A stretch of DNA of 64,000 nt from Planctomycetota bacterium (GTDB taxonomy: Bacteria > Planctomycetota > UBA8108 > JACQVS01), in the NCBI GenBank assembly GCA_028280485.1, contig JANQLS010000198.1, positions 60,510 to 124,509 on the forward strand, written 5' to 3'. This document shows, piece by piece, positions 1 to 8,508 of this stretch. Every line of letters begins with the position of its first letter. The stretch's first letter is position 1. The translations under genes were made by a program, and so were the position numbers. The notes under the pieces are model-generated. The model had not been told where the DNA came from and did no database searches. It was given only the letters and a program-made list of their open reading frames with translations.

Positions 1-1254
1 GGTGGGTTAACCGTTCACGCTGAAGGGGGGACGGTTCAATTCATGACCGCGATTGGTCAAACGGTTCCTCTCGGGTATTGGACTTTACAAACGGCATCCA
101 TTTTTGAATTGAATCAATCGGTCTATACAACTGGTGATATCAATTTGATCCGTTTGGGAGCCAGTGAGCCTCCTCCAGTCGCCACCATTTACCGAAGAGT
201 GGGTGACGTGCTTCTATCCAGTACGAATGGGAATGTCACTCTCGGTGCTTTCCATAAGCTGACGGCTTTAGGGAACGTTACGATTTTAGCTCCAAATGGA
301 ACGGTTCGTTTAGAAGGAGATATCACTTCAGGTGGCCTCTTAACTGTTACGGCAAATACCATTCAGTTAGTGGCCCGCGCTCCTGGTTGGGTTCGGGGCG
401 CGATTCCGGGAATTGCTAATTTGGATGCGGGATTAGATTTTGTGACGGAGACGGGTTTCCGATTTTCAGTGGCTCCCCAACAAATCGGTTCACCGGAAGT
501 CCTCTTCGCGAGTTCCGATGGCAACGGAGATCAACTGAACACTTTAACGGGTTTTACGATGGCGACCTTTGGATTCGCTATCGATGAATCGTACCTCATC
601 GGTCGAGATGGCGCGTTCTTAGACTTACGTCCTCAAGGTCCCCAAAATATCAATGTCTCTCAAGCCTTAGCTGGCGCCGTTACTGCGGGTGAACCGGTAT
701 CGATTGGTTCGATATTAGTTCTACCGGTTGATGGCGAAGGTTTTGGTCAAGGTGGATTAACCGTTAAGAAGCAAAGCACTTCAGATACGGTAGAAAGCTT
801 AGAAGGACGCTCTGTTTATCAAGATCATCTTCCCACGGCATCGGGTGGATCCGATATATTGCAAATTGGCCTGGGAAGAATGGCACGAGATGCTTCGGGA
901 ACCTTAAAGGCACAATTTGAGAATCTCTTCGCGCCTGAAGGATCTCAACCTTCAAGAATGCGTGTCGCTAAAATGCGTTTGGGCTTCCAAGGCGCGATGG
1001 AGTCTTATCTCAAAGCTTCGGGCGGGCAATCTCTCGACACCCAAAAGCTCGCCATATTCATCACCAAGCTTCATCCTCAAGTCGCTCAGCAAGCTCGCGA
1101 TCTTCACACCTTCATGGAGGGCATGGAAACCGCTGCGGGTTTGACCAAAGAAGAACGGTTTACCTTGGAGCAACGGCTCTTTAGTGGCATTAAGCCTTTT
1201 GGGATGACTCTAGATGGGTTTGTGGGCTTGTTGGAAGCGGTGAGTGGGGAGTAA
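1..1254 (+). CDS. C-terminal part of a large adhesin-like (filamentous-haemagglutinin type) secreted protein; 5' end outside window
   Basis: The frame is open from base 1, so the first ATG at 43 is internal and the gene begins upstream of the window. The visible 417 codons start with short repeated beta-strand phrases (NGNVTLG, GNVTILAPNGTVRLEGD, GGLLTVTANTIQL). These are typical of the right-handed beta-helix of filamentous haemagglutinin-like exoproteins. From about codon 270 the protein changes to a charged, probably helical tail (SRMRVAKMRLGF, KLAIFITKLHPQVAQQARDL). A surface or secreted role is inferred from the beta-helix pattern. No transporter partner (TpsB/FhaC) is visible. It ends at TAA 1252. 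The exact family of the helical tail is not recognised. Confidence 0.6.
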   Translation, partial: GGLTVHAEGGTVQFMTAIGQTVPLGYWTLQTASIFELNQSVYTTGDINLIRLGASEPPPVATIYRRVGDVLLSSTNGNVTLGAFHKLTALGNVTILAPNGTVRLEGDITSGGLLTVTANTIQLVARAPGWVRGAIPGIANLDAGLDFVTETGFRFSVAPQQIGSPEVLFASSDGNGDQLNTLTGFTMATFGFAIDESYLIGRDGAFLDLRPQGPQNINVSQALAGAVTAGEPVSIGSILVLPVDGEGFGQGGLTVKKQSTSDTVESLEGRSVYQDHLPTASGGSDILQIGLGRMARDASGTLKAQFENLFAPEGSQPSRMRVAKMRLGFQGAMESYLKASGGQSLDTQKLAIFITKLHPQVAQQARDLHTFMEGMETAAGLTKEERFTLEQRLFSGIKPFGMTLDGFVGLLEAVSGE

Positions 1255-1270
1255 GTGAAAGGACCCGAGT

Positions 1271-1750
1271 CTAATCATATACTGAAAAAGTTTTCGTCCA
1301 GGGTTCGTAGTCCAATTGAAAGGGTTCAAACGGCCACCACCGAACTTCAGAATATTCCTTTTGTTCATTACTGATGGTTTGAGCCTCTAAACTATTTACG
1401 TGAGTTAGAAACATTATTTCTTGAATCCCGACATATAATTCAAGACTTAGAACTAGAAAAATACCGAGAATTATCCCAACCATAAACCGGCGATAAATTT
1501 TTAATTTACGAAAAATAAAAAACGAAAAAACTATCATCGCCAACTGAAGTGGCAATATCAGCTGTGCGCCTATTATTATGTACTTCGAATTTATGAAAAA
1601 GGGCCCAAAGATTCTTACTCTATGAATAACATAAATAAACGAAAAGCAAATGGCGATCAAAACGGTAATGATTGATGTGGCCGCACAGAAGAGAGTTAAT
1701 AAGGATGTTTTCTTTTTCATACTTTGAAAAGGATTGGATGGTAAATTCAT
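1271..1750 (-). CDS. Small membrane protein with about three TM segments, unknown function
   Basis: The 159-residue product has hydrophobic stretches at about residues 17-40 (LLTLFCAATSIITVLIAICF), 55-80 and 88-108. A polar C-terminal tail of about 45 residues is rich in Trp and Glu. The ATG at 1750 overlaps the stop of the upstream lipoprotein gene by four bases (ATGA), so the two are very probably translationally coupled. An alternative start is the second Met (MKKKTSLL) eleven residues in, which would give a more typical positive-inside N-terminus. No family is recognised. It may assemble with the co-transcribed lipoprotein. Confidence 0.6.
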   Translation of the reverse strand: MNLPSNPFQSMKKKTSLLTLFCAATSIITVLIAICFSFIYVIHRVRIFGPFFINSKYIIIGAQLILPLQLAMIVFSFFIFRKLKIYRRFMVGIILGIFLVLSLELYVGIQEIMFLTHVNSLEAQTISNEQKEYSEVRWWPFEPFQLDYEPWTKTFSVYD

Positions 1751-2205
1751 AAATCCATTGAATTCGCCTTATTTAAAATTTCATCGATATCTAATTCATA
1801 TATTTCGTTTCGCGTGGTAACAAAGTACCCTTTTAAAACTTGAAAACTTTCTCCTTTCTGTAGCATCAATATACCAGATTCAAAGTTATCAATGATTTGA
1901 TTATTAATCGAGAGTATTCGTTCTTTCCTCTTAATCTGGATGTTGCCTTTCGACTGACCTAATTGATAGCTACATATTCTAATATTTTCATCGAGATGAG
2001 TTTTCGCATGATGCATAAAGGTGGGTAGAGGATCTTGAATAAGTATCGTGAATATTCCGAATCCCTCTAAGGATCCATGTATGTATCCAATCTTGCTGTT
2101 GATGCTGCCAAACTTAATATCCAAATAGGGTTGATCATTGGTGTTGCAACTGTTTAATAATAGGCTGATGTTAAGTAAAAGATATACGGTTATTTTATTT
2201 TGCAT
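1747..2205 (-). CDS. Putative lipoprotein, unknown function
   Basis: The start is placed at the ATG at 2205 because it gives a clean lipoprotein signal: MQNKITVYLLLNISLLLNSC, with lipobox LNSC and the acylated Cys at residue 20. The longer frame from 2223 adds six residues and spoils the n-region. The mature part (about 130 residues) is mixed alpha/beta with no recognised domain. It ends in ELDIDEILNKANSMDL. It is the first gene of a two-gene operon with the three-TM protein, with a four-base ATGA overlap. AT-rich codon use here is more marked than in the metabolic genes, as in the neighbouring small genes. Confidence 0.6.
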   Translation of the reverse strand: MQNKITVYLLLNISLLLNSCNTNDQPYLDIKFGSINSKIGYIHGSLEGFGIFTILIQDPLPTFMHHAKTHLDENIRICSYQLGQSKGNIQIKRKERILSINNQIIDNFESGILMLQKGESFQVLKGYFVTTRNEIYELDIDEILNKANSMDL

Positions 2206-2272
2206 TGACTCTTTACACTCCAATTATGTTTTTGAATGATTGTATCTTTTAAAAATCAAGGTCAGTATCAAA

Positions 2273-2664
2273 ATGAGTAAAGTTTGGTCAAAATCTATTA
2301 ACAAATATGATCTCAAGAAAGTGATTGAAATTTTTAAAACTCAGAAAGGTGTTGAGTTTTATCAAAAATAGAACATGACAGATTTTGCATTTGAGTTGTC
2401 TGAGTTTCCGGAAAATCTAAACCTCCTTCGGTGGAGATGGACGAGTATGGCTTCTTTGTGCTTTGGAATCGATATAAAGTATAGGATCTATCGAAAGGAA
2501 TCGAAAAGGTAGATATTTACAACCTTCTCGATCATTTTGATGAATGTACAGTAGGGATTCGGCTCGAAGACTATCCTGGAGATTTCGTAGAATTGGCTGA
2601 TTGGTAGGTCAATTTAATTAGAGAATCAGCAGAAGAAGGGCGGCGGATAATTGGCGTAGTTTGA
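2273..2664 (+). pseudogene. Decayed small gene (about 130 codons) with three in-frame TAG stops and one frameshift
   Basis: Plus-strand translation gives four linked pieces that read like protein. 2273-2371 is MSKVWSKSINKYDLKKVIEIF... ending TAG. 2375 onward is MTDFAFELSEFPENLN. A one-base frame change near 2422 leads to PPSVEMDEYGFFVLWNRYKV ending TAG at 2482. Then comes DLSKGIEKVDIYNLLDHFDE...LEDYPGDFVELADW ending TAG at 2605. Last is VNLIRESAEEGRRIIGVV ending TGA at 2662. The residues keep protein-like composition across each stop, so this looks like one gene inactivated by several mutations. The family is not recognised. No gene covers it on either strand, and it fills the 475-bp gap between the two minus-strand operons. 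Confidence 0.5.
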
Positions 2665-2680
2665 TTGGAGATTAAGATAA

Positions 2681-3850
2681 TCAATTCGTACCTTTGCCTT
2701 CTGTTTTAATATCCAAAAACTTCGCATCATTCACCGAGCCCACCAACAATCGATCTTTCCAAATCGCACCCACACTCGATCCTGAAATGAGAGTTCCGTC
2801 ATCGTAAAAGATCTCTTCGAAAGTATTGGCATCGATACTCCCGTTAGGATGCACTTTAAATCTTATAATCGTACTCGGAGCTTGGCTCCCATTTTTGACG
2901 TGGCGACCCATTTTATAAAAACTGGGATGCCCTCCCACGAGTAGCCACTTTGAATCTTGCCAATTCATGTTGTCGAGGGGAAAGCCTAATCGATAAGACT
3001 TGGGTGAGGGGGCGATTTGTCCTGTGTGCGGATTACGAATAAACTCAAAAACAGATTCACTGAAAATGGTTGAAACGTAGATTTGAGTTCCTTCGGCATT
3101 GATGGCGATCCCATTGGGATAAGCCAAGCCTTGGATGACCCTTTGGTATTGATCCTTGCCGTCAGATCCATCGTAATAAACGACATTCCCATTTTTAGCT
3201 TCCCAGAGCCAGCCTGTTAGCAAAGACCAAATCGACATGTTGGGCTCAGTGGCGTAGAATGATTCTTCACCTACTGCCTGAATATCGTTCAGGGTATTTA
3301 TGCGGTTGTTACCTTCTGAGTCCAAGTCAGAGACTCTTCTTAAATGATAGAGTGTTCCGGATTCGATTTTAAAGATTTCTACGAAGTCCCGAGGTTCACC
3401 GTCGATGGTTTCATGATTGATGACGAAGAGCTTTAGAGATTGGTCGTCAGATCGATATAAGCTAACTCCATGAGGCTCGATGTTATCAGGATGAAATTGA
3501 AGTGCGTTTTTTTCGTAACGATTAAACTCATCCAATTTTTGAAATTGAGAACCATCCGATTTCAAGATCGGCATCTCTTTGATTTTAGAAGTCTTCAGGT
3601 TGTACTCAAAGATTCGTCCCTTAGGCGTTCCTGATTTCACTCGATTCAAAAGATCTCGACAAGAAACGTAGGCCAATCCGGCTTCCTGATCGATGGTGAT
3701 GTCTTCAGGGCCATTAAGATTTTTACTGCTGATTGCCCTCCCAGAGTTAGGGCTGGTTAGATGGTTTTGATGGATCTTTACTGTCTGTATGCAAGAGCAC
3801 AAAGCCAAAGTCAACAGTATGAATAGAAGTTTAATTTTGGTTGGGAGCAC
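2681..3850 (-). CDS. Paraoxonase/arylesterase-like (PON) six-bladed propeller lipoprotein
   Basis: The start is a GTG at 3850, lying 20 bases inside the upstream patatin gene, so the two are translationally coupled. Residues 1-20 are a lipoprotein signal ending at Cys20 (LALCSC). The body matches the calcium-dependent PON lactonase/arylesterase propeller. The calcium ligands expected in PON1 are visible: GPED (E49, D50), LNDI (N188, D189), YPNGI (N246) and LDNMNW (D293, N294). They are accompanied by the PON signature PHGVS and the closing LVGGHPSFYKM. Expected activity is hydrolysis of lactones or aryl esters at the cell envelope; the substrate is unknown. A simple SMP-30 gluconolactonase is less likely because of the PON-specific DN...GGHP block. 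Confidence 0.8.
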   Translation of the reverse strand: MLPTKIKLLFILLTLALCSCIQTVKIHQNHLTSPNSGRAISSKNLNGPEDITIDQEAGLAYVSCRDLLNRVKSGTPKGRIFEYNLKTSKIKEMPILKSDGSQFQKLDEFNRYEKNALQFHPDNIEPHGVSLYRSDDQSLKLFVINHETIDGEPRDFVEIFKIESGTLYHLRRVSDLDSEGNNRINTLNDIQAVGEESFYATEPNMSIWSLLTGWLWEAKNGNVVYYDGSDGKDQYQRVIQGLAYPNGIAINAEGTQIYVSTIFSESVFEFIRNPHTGQIAPSPKSYRLGFPLDNMNWQDSKWLLVGGHPSFYKMGRHVKNGSQAPSTIIRFKVHPNGSIDANTFEEIFYDDGTLISGSSVGAIWKDRLLVGSVNDAKFLDIKTEGKGTN

Positions 3851-6128
3851 GGAATTGCTTCTTCAAATGATCTATTTTTTCCCTGATGGTCTCCGAGTTT
3901 CTCAAGACTAATTCCCGACCTAATTGATGGTAGGAAAGTACTTTTCTTTCAGAAAACCATTGATTCGCAGTAGATTCATTGGGAAATTCAGGAGTTTCTG
4001 CAATCTCTCGATCTAGGTAGCTGGTCGACTTCCTAACTCCCTTGTGTGGATTGTACGCGGATTTAATATAGAGGATTGTTACTCCAGGGTCTTGAGTACG
4101 ATTTAACGACCCATTCGAATCATCCTTTAATCCATGCTCCAAGTTAAGTGGAAGGTTCTTAATTTTACCAATTAATATTCCCCCTTTAGTTGCGTTTAAT
4201 ATTCCACCAACATTAGGATCATCATCGCTAGCGTGGGGGACCTCGTAATTGTTCCAGTCGAATTCGATTTGTACACCGAAGTCGGTCATCAATTTTTCTT
4301 CTAATGCTCGTAAGCTTTCAAAGGCTTTCGATTTGTTGGCATTGTTATTTGAATCCCAACGATTGACATAGGAATCTTGTTCTCCATCTGCGATGACAAT
4401 AACTCGACATCCTCGACGAATTAATGAATAGAGGCCTAGATTATCGAAGTGCCCCCCATCAGACAAAAAATATCGCTTTGCGGTTCGGTTGAAATCGTGA
4501 AGTTCTTCAGCTGATAGGATATTCAGAACCGGAATCGAGTTCGGAATGAAGCGACTGATTGGATTGGCTGTAGCATAGAATCTAAGGTCTTTACAAAAAC
4601 CAGATTCAGTACCATGTTCTCCCGTCCAATCTTTACCCCAACTGTCGATGAAATACCCTAAATTAATATTGAGGGCATCGAGTACTCCGTTTAAGAATCC
4701 GCTTTGTTTGAAACTTTTAGAATCAGCGGCAGCACCTGAGATTGCAACTGAGAATTCAGGAGACATCCAATAAGTACTCGGACTCTTAAACATGGAATAC
4801 CATTTACTGATATCTCTTGGGACATTTATATATCCGATAGAATCAGCCCCTGCTCGTAGGGGGGTTAATTCAAAAGCATCCCCGCTTCGGTTTCGATAGT
4901 TAGGCGATTCATCATCTTTGAGTGACAGGTGCATATTAATGATCCAAAAAGGCAGTTGATTTTCTGCTTTTGGAATTAAGTGATGCATGCTTTTTCGAGC
5001 TAGCTGATGGATGGAATCTGAATCGACAAACAGGGAGCTTGTTGATACTTTCCCCTGATAATCAATTTGGGCTGAGGCTGCCCTCGCGTATAAAAAAGCT
5101 TTCGCGATCGAAATTCGGTAATAACGTTTAATCAGGGAGATGTTTTTATCTAAGTCAAAAATTTGATCGAACAAAGCATAGAAGGGTAGGGTGAGTAAAT
5201 GAGTGGAAGCAATCTTAAAGATACTGATGGTTTTGTCAGAAAAGTGGCCCTGAATAAGGTACTGGCCGTTTTGAATGAGTTGCCTTAAGTCTGAAGACCC
5301 GGGAGCAAAAATACGTTTGCTTCCAGGGATGGTCGATTTTTCTCCATCGATATTTATATTCCTCGCTTTACCTCCATGGGTCATATACCACCCGCCGACG
5401 TATCCTCCTCCAGAAACAGTTGAAAGATATCCAAATTCGTCAAGGAGTTGTCGTTCATGCAAACCCCTAAGAACTCCTCCACAAAATGAAGCACTTCGAA
5501 TGCCTCCACCTGAAAGAGCTAATCCAATGTAGGGAGCGGCGGGATTTTTCTTGGAGTATCGATTGGATATGGCTTCGTGCTCTCCTTTATAGAGAGTTTG
5601 GATTCGTAATCGATTCAACTCCGCTAAATTAGCAATTACTTCTGAGAATGGGTCTATCAGTTTTTCAGCCACTACTTGATACTTTTGCTGACTTTGAGGG
5701 CTCTCGTCTACCCTTTTGTTTTCCCATTCTTTCCTATCTTCTTCTGTTCCTTCTCTCTGTAATTTTCCGGGCCCTGCACCGCTTCCTTTAATTTTTAAAT
5801 CGTGATAGAGATGTTCGCCTGCCCCTATTTTGATTGCGTCTAGGAATTTTTGGGTATCCCTGGAGACACCTGCTCTATCGAGTTTGATCTCTTGAATCTC
5901 TTGGATTTCTTGTACGGCATTAAATGTTGTAGCTTGGTATTGATCTGCATTCTTTTGCCGTCTTGCAATCGCTGCTTTATCTCCATCGAGGCCTCGGTTA
6001 GCAGCTAGTAGATTCTCTACCGCTTCGGGGTCGGGAATCCAGCGTTGGTAGTTGTGTCTACAGCTAATTAAGGAGCAAAATAATGTTACGAGTAAACACA
6101 GTTGGTAAAGGGTTCGGTTTAAATTCAT
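3831..6128 (-). CDS. Patatin-like phospholipase, predicted lipoprotein
   Basis: The 765-residue product starts at ATG 6128 with a lipoprotein signal whose acylated residue is Cys23 (SLISC). The N-terminal 190 residues are a charged, probably helical region. The patatin fold begins with the oxyanion loop GLALSGGGIRSASFCGG (about 202-218). The nucleophile is expected at Ser239 in STVSGGGY, and the catalytic Asp at 557 in LSDGGHFDNLGLYSLIRRG. This is the large bacterial subgroup with 'DGGHFxNLG'. Predicted action is acyl hydrolysis of phospholipids or other lipids near the membrane where it is anchored. Its 3' end overlaps the PON-like lipoprotein gene by 20 bp, so the two probably act together on lipid or lactone substrates. 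Confidence 0.85.
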   Translation of the reverse strand: MNLNRTLYQLCLLVTLFCSLISCRHNYQRWIPDPEAVENLLAANRGLDGDKAAIARRQKNADQYQATTFNAVQEIQEIQEIKLDRAGVSRDTQKFLDAIKIGAGEHLYHDLKIKGSGAGPGKLQREGTEEDRKEWENKRVDESPQSQQKYQVVAEKLIDPFSEVIANLAELNRLRIQTLYKGEHEAISNRYSKKNPAAPYIGLALSGGGIRSASFCGGVLRGLHERQLLDEFGYLSTVSGGGYVGGWYMTHGGKARNINIDGEKSTIPGSKRIFAPGSSDLRQLIQNGQYLIQGHFSDKTISIFKIASTHLLTLPFYALFDQIFDLDKNISLIKRYYRISIAKAFLYARAASAQIDYQGKVSTSSLFVDSDSIHQLARKSMHHLIPKAENQLPFWIINMHLSLKDDESPNYRNRSGDAFELTPLRAGADSIGYINVPRDISKWYSMFKSPSTYWMSPEFSVAISGAAADSKSFKQSGFLNGVLDALNINLGYFIDSWGKDWTGEHGTESGFCKDLRFYATANPISRFIPNSIPVLNILSAEELHDFNRTAKRYFLSDGGHFDNLGLYSLIRRGCRVIVIADGEQDSYVNRWDSNNNANKSKAFESLRALEEKLMTDFGVQIEFDWNNYEVPHASDDDPNVGGILNATKGGILIGKIKNLPLNLEHGLKDDSNGSLNRTQDPGVTILYIKSAYNPHKGVRKSTSYLDREIAETPEFPNESTANQWFSERKVLSYHQLGRELVLRNSETIREKIDHLKKQFRAPNQN

Positions 6129-6306
6129 AGGTACTTGAATAAGCGAGCTGAGGTTTGAATGAACAGATAAGTATATACTTAGTCATTACGTGTAGATAAG
6201 ATATCTAACGGATGGTATTTAATAAATAATCGGTTGGAATTAAATATCAAAAGAGGATGTTGGGTGAACGTTAGGGAGGGAACTCAAAAAGATTGAATTT
6301 TACGGC

Positions 6307-7170
6307 TCACCGTACCGCCAAAACCTCAATCCGCTGCCCCTTCTCTAACTTCGTCTCTAAGGGGCCGATCAACTTCCCGAAGTACTTCGCAGCTTTGCGC
6401 GTGAGTTTCTTCTTCTTGGGGAAGCGGTCATCGAAGGCGGAGCCCCAGGTGCGAACATTGATTTGGGTGAAGCCGATGTCACCTAAGACTGTTCTAAAGG
6501 CTTTAGGAGGGAAGAAGGAGACGTGGCCTTGTTCTTGAACGGAGTAGTGATGCCAGTGAACGCCGCAAAAGTCAGCCGTCCAACTGTCGGGGTTTCGAGT
6601 TCTTAAAAAGAGGGCGCCCCCGGGTTTTAAAATTCTGAAGATTTCATCGAGTAGAGAACGAGGATCCCACACGTGCTCTAAGACTTCGTTCATTAGGACG
6701 ATATCGAATTTTTTATCTTCGAATTGACACTCATCGAGGAGTGTCGTGTGAATTTCTAAATCTCTCGACTTCGCGGCGGCGGCGGCTTCCTCGGCGATTT
6801 CAATTCCGACAGGATCCCAACCTTCGTTTCGGGCTGTTTCTAAGAACGCCCCATTGCCACAGCCGACTTCTAAAATCTTTCCATCGGTTTTATGGGGAGC
6901 CAGCTTCTTTAAGATGAAATGGTGCCTTCGAAGTTTTTTCTTCGAGAATTCTGAATCCGGAGAAGGAAGTTCTCCACCGAAAGTGTCGTCGTAGACGCTG
7001 CGATTGATTTTAAGGAGTTCTTCCTCCGAGATGTCGGCAAAGACTAAACCACAATTCTCGCAGCGACGATAAACGTGACCGTGTTTCTCCAAGAAGAAAG
7101 TTGATCGATCTGCGAGGCAGGCTCGGCATTTGGATTTGGAGATGGGGTTTTCGGTATTCACGTTGATCAA
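6307..7170 (-). CDS. Class I SAM-dependent methyltransferase with N-terminal zinc-ribbon-like cysteines, last gene of the biotin operon
   Basis: Residues 15-40 hold two CxxC pairs (C15/C18, C37/C40), a likely metal-binding knuckle. The Rossmann methyltransferase domain follows, with SAM motif I LEVGCGNGAFL at about 100-110, VLMNEVLEHV, LKPGGALFLRTRN, and a Trp/His-rich stretch (GVHWHHYSVQEQGHVSFF). There is no ATG. TTG at 7170 lies one base after the bioA stop, and GTG at 7161 is an alternative. This spacing implies coupling to bioA. The position fits bioC (malonyl-ACP O-methyltransferase). However, the CxxC pairs resemble the sugar/methylase family often labelled 'class I SAM methyltransferase', so BioC function is only a hypothesis. 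Confidence 0.8.
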   Translation of the reverse strand: MINVNTENPISKSKCRACLADRSTFFLEKHGHVYRRCENCGLVFADISEEELLKINRSVYDDTFGGELPSPDSEFSKKKLRRHHFILKKLAPHKTDGKILEVGCGNGAFLETARNEGWDPVGIEIAEEAAAAAKSRDLEIHTTLLDECQFEDKKFDIVLMNEVLEHVWDPRSLLDEIFRILKPGGALFLRTRNPDSWTADFCGVHWHHYSVQEQGHVSFFPPKAFRTVLGDIGFTQINVRTWGSAFDDRFPKKKKLTRKAAKYFGKLIGPLETKLEKGQRIEVLAVR

Positions 7171-7171
7171 T

Positions 7172-8503
7172 TTAACTTAACTCTTCCAAAATATCATCCA
7201 AGGCATCGTACATCGAATGCAGCTCCTCATCCCGAATCGCTAAGGGAGGCATCATATAAAGCACGTTCCCTAAGGGGCGAAGCAAAATGTTTCTTTTTAA
7301 AAACGCTTCGGCCAGGCGAGGGCCGATGGCTGAAAGATAATTCGATGCTTCAGTTGAATCTTTAGACTCACTGATTTCCATTCTGGAAATTAGGCCTAAA
7401 TGTCCGGGATTTGATACTAATGGATGTGAAGCCAACTTTGCCATGCGTTTAGAATGAATTGAAGAAATCGCTTCAATCCGCTCCACTCCACTTTCCAGTA
7501 AGAGTTTAAGGCTTTCGACACCCACATTACAAGCGATGGGATTGGCAGTATATGAATGGCCGTGAAAGAATGTTTTTCCTCGATCGTCACTTAAAAACGA
7601 AGAATAGATCTCTTCATGAGTCACGGTAGCGGCTAAGGGAAGCATCCCTCCCGTGATGGCTTTCGATAAACAAATGATGTCAGGAACGATATCCCCTTGC
7701 TCGTAGGCAAAGAGAGATCCTGTTCTTCCGAAGCCCGTAAAAACCTCATCGAGAACCAGCAGGATTCCGTACCGATCACAGATCTTTCGCATCCTAGTCA
7801 ACGAGCTGGGTGGCCAGATCAACATGCCACCCGCGCCTTGAATCAAGGGTTCGATTAAAAAGGCGGCTGTGGTATCTGCCTGATGCTCTAAGAGTTCTTC
7901 AAGGACATCCAAGCAAGCATCGGAACGCTCTTCCAAGCTCAATTGTGGATCCCAACGCTGACTGTGGGGATGAGGAATACGGTCGACTTCAAATAAGAGG
8001 GGCTTAAACGTTTTGTGAAAAACTTCAGTACCACCAGGAGCCATCGTACCGACGGTGTCTCCGTGATAGGCATCTTCAATCGTGATAAATCGAGTGCGCT
8101 GTTTTTCACCTCGATTGAACCAATGTTGGAAGGCCATTTTGAGGCCCACTTCGACGGCGGTCGAACCGTTGTCGGAATAAAATACTTTGGTGAGATTTCC
8201 GGGAAGCACTTGGCACAAGTCGTGAGCTAAGCGAGAAGCAGGCTCGTGGGTAAAGCCCGCGTAGATCACATGATCTAACTTTTGTGCTTGTTGATGAATA
8301 GCTTCTACCAGTCGGGGTTCTCCGTGACCGTGAAGGGTGACCCACCACGAAGAGATACCATCGATCAATTTACGACCATCGCTCGTATGAAGATGGGCTC
8401 CCTTCGCCGATTCAATTGGAATTGGGGTGGGAGCAGTTTTCATTTGAGTGTAAGGATGCCAAGCGTGGTCGTGGTCGTAGGCTATCCAGTCGGGGGTGTT
8501 CAT
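7172..8503 (-). CDS. bioA: Adenosylmethionine-8-amino-7-oxononanoate aminotransferase
   Basis: BioA converts 8-amino-7-oxononanoate to 7,8-diaminononanoate, using SAM as amino donor. The start at ATG 8503 lies five bases after the bioD stop; a TTG at 8524 would overlap bioD. Family signatures are the N-terminal WHPYTQM (residues 15-21), DGISSWWVTLHGH (48-60), DNGSTAVEVGLKM and the AYHGDTVGTM block. The PLP-binding Asp252 is in LLVLDEVFTGFGRTG and the Schiff-base lysine is Lys281 in CLSKAITGGMLP. At 443 residues it is the usual length. The 'WWV' and 'WHPYTQ' patterns are BioA-specific and distinguish it from other class III aminotransferases. Confidence 0.97.
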   Translation of the reverse strand: MNTPDWIAYDHDHAWHPYTQMKTAPTPIPIESAKGAHLHTSDGRKLIDGISSWWVTLHGHGEPRLVEAIHQQAQKLDHVIYAGFTHEPASRLAHDLCQVLPGNLTKVFYSDNGSTAVEVGLKMAFQHWFNRGEKQRTRFITIEDAYHGDTVGTMAPGGTEVFHKTFKPLLFEVDRIPHPHSQRWDPQLSLEERSDACLDVLEELLEHQADTTAAFLIEPLIQGAGGMLIWPPSSLTRMRKICDRYGILLVLDEVFTGFGRTGSLFAYEQGDIVPDIICLSKAITGGMLPLAATVTHEEIYSSFLSDDRGKTFFHGHSYTANPIACNVGVESLKLLLESGVERIEAISSIHSKRMAKLASHPLVSNPGHLGLISRMEISESKDSTEASNYLSAIGPRLAEAFLKRNILLRPLGNVLYMMPPLAIRDEELHSMYDALDDILEELS

Positions 8504-8508
8504 TTGAT

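Noticed and set aside
1..1254. Start codon at 43 for the adhesin-like gene
   Set aside because: The frame continues open to base 1 with matching beta-strand sequence, so the gene is truncated by the window edge.
2273..2664. Amber (TAG) recoding of an intact gene
   Set aside because: A frameshift is also needed, and TAG ends many normal genes in the window (e.g. MDR, SlyD, galK), so decay is simpler.
6307..7170. Calling the methyltransferase bioC outright
   Set aside because: The position fits, but the N-terminal CxxC pairs and sequence motifs are those of a general class I methyltransferase family; there is not enough to name it.
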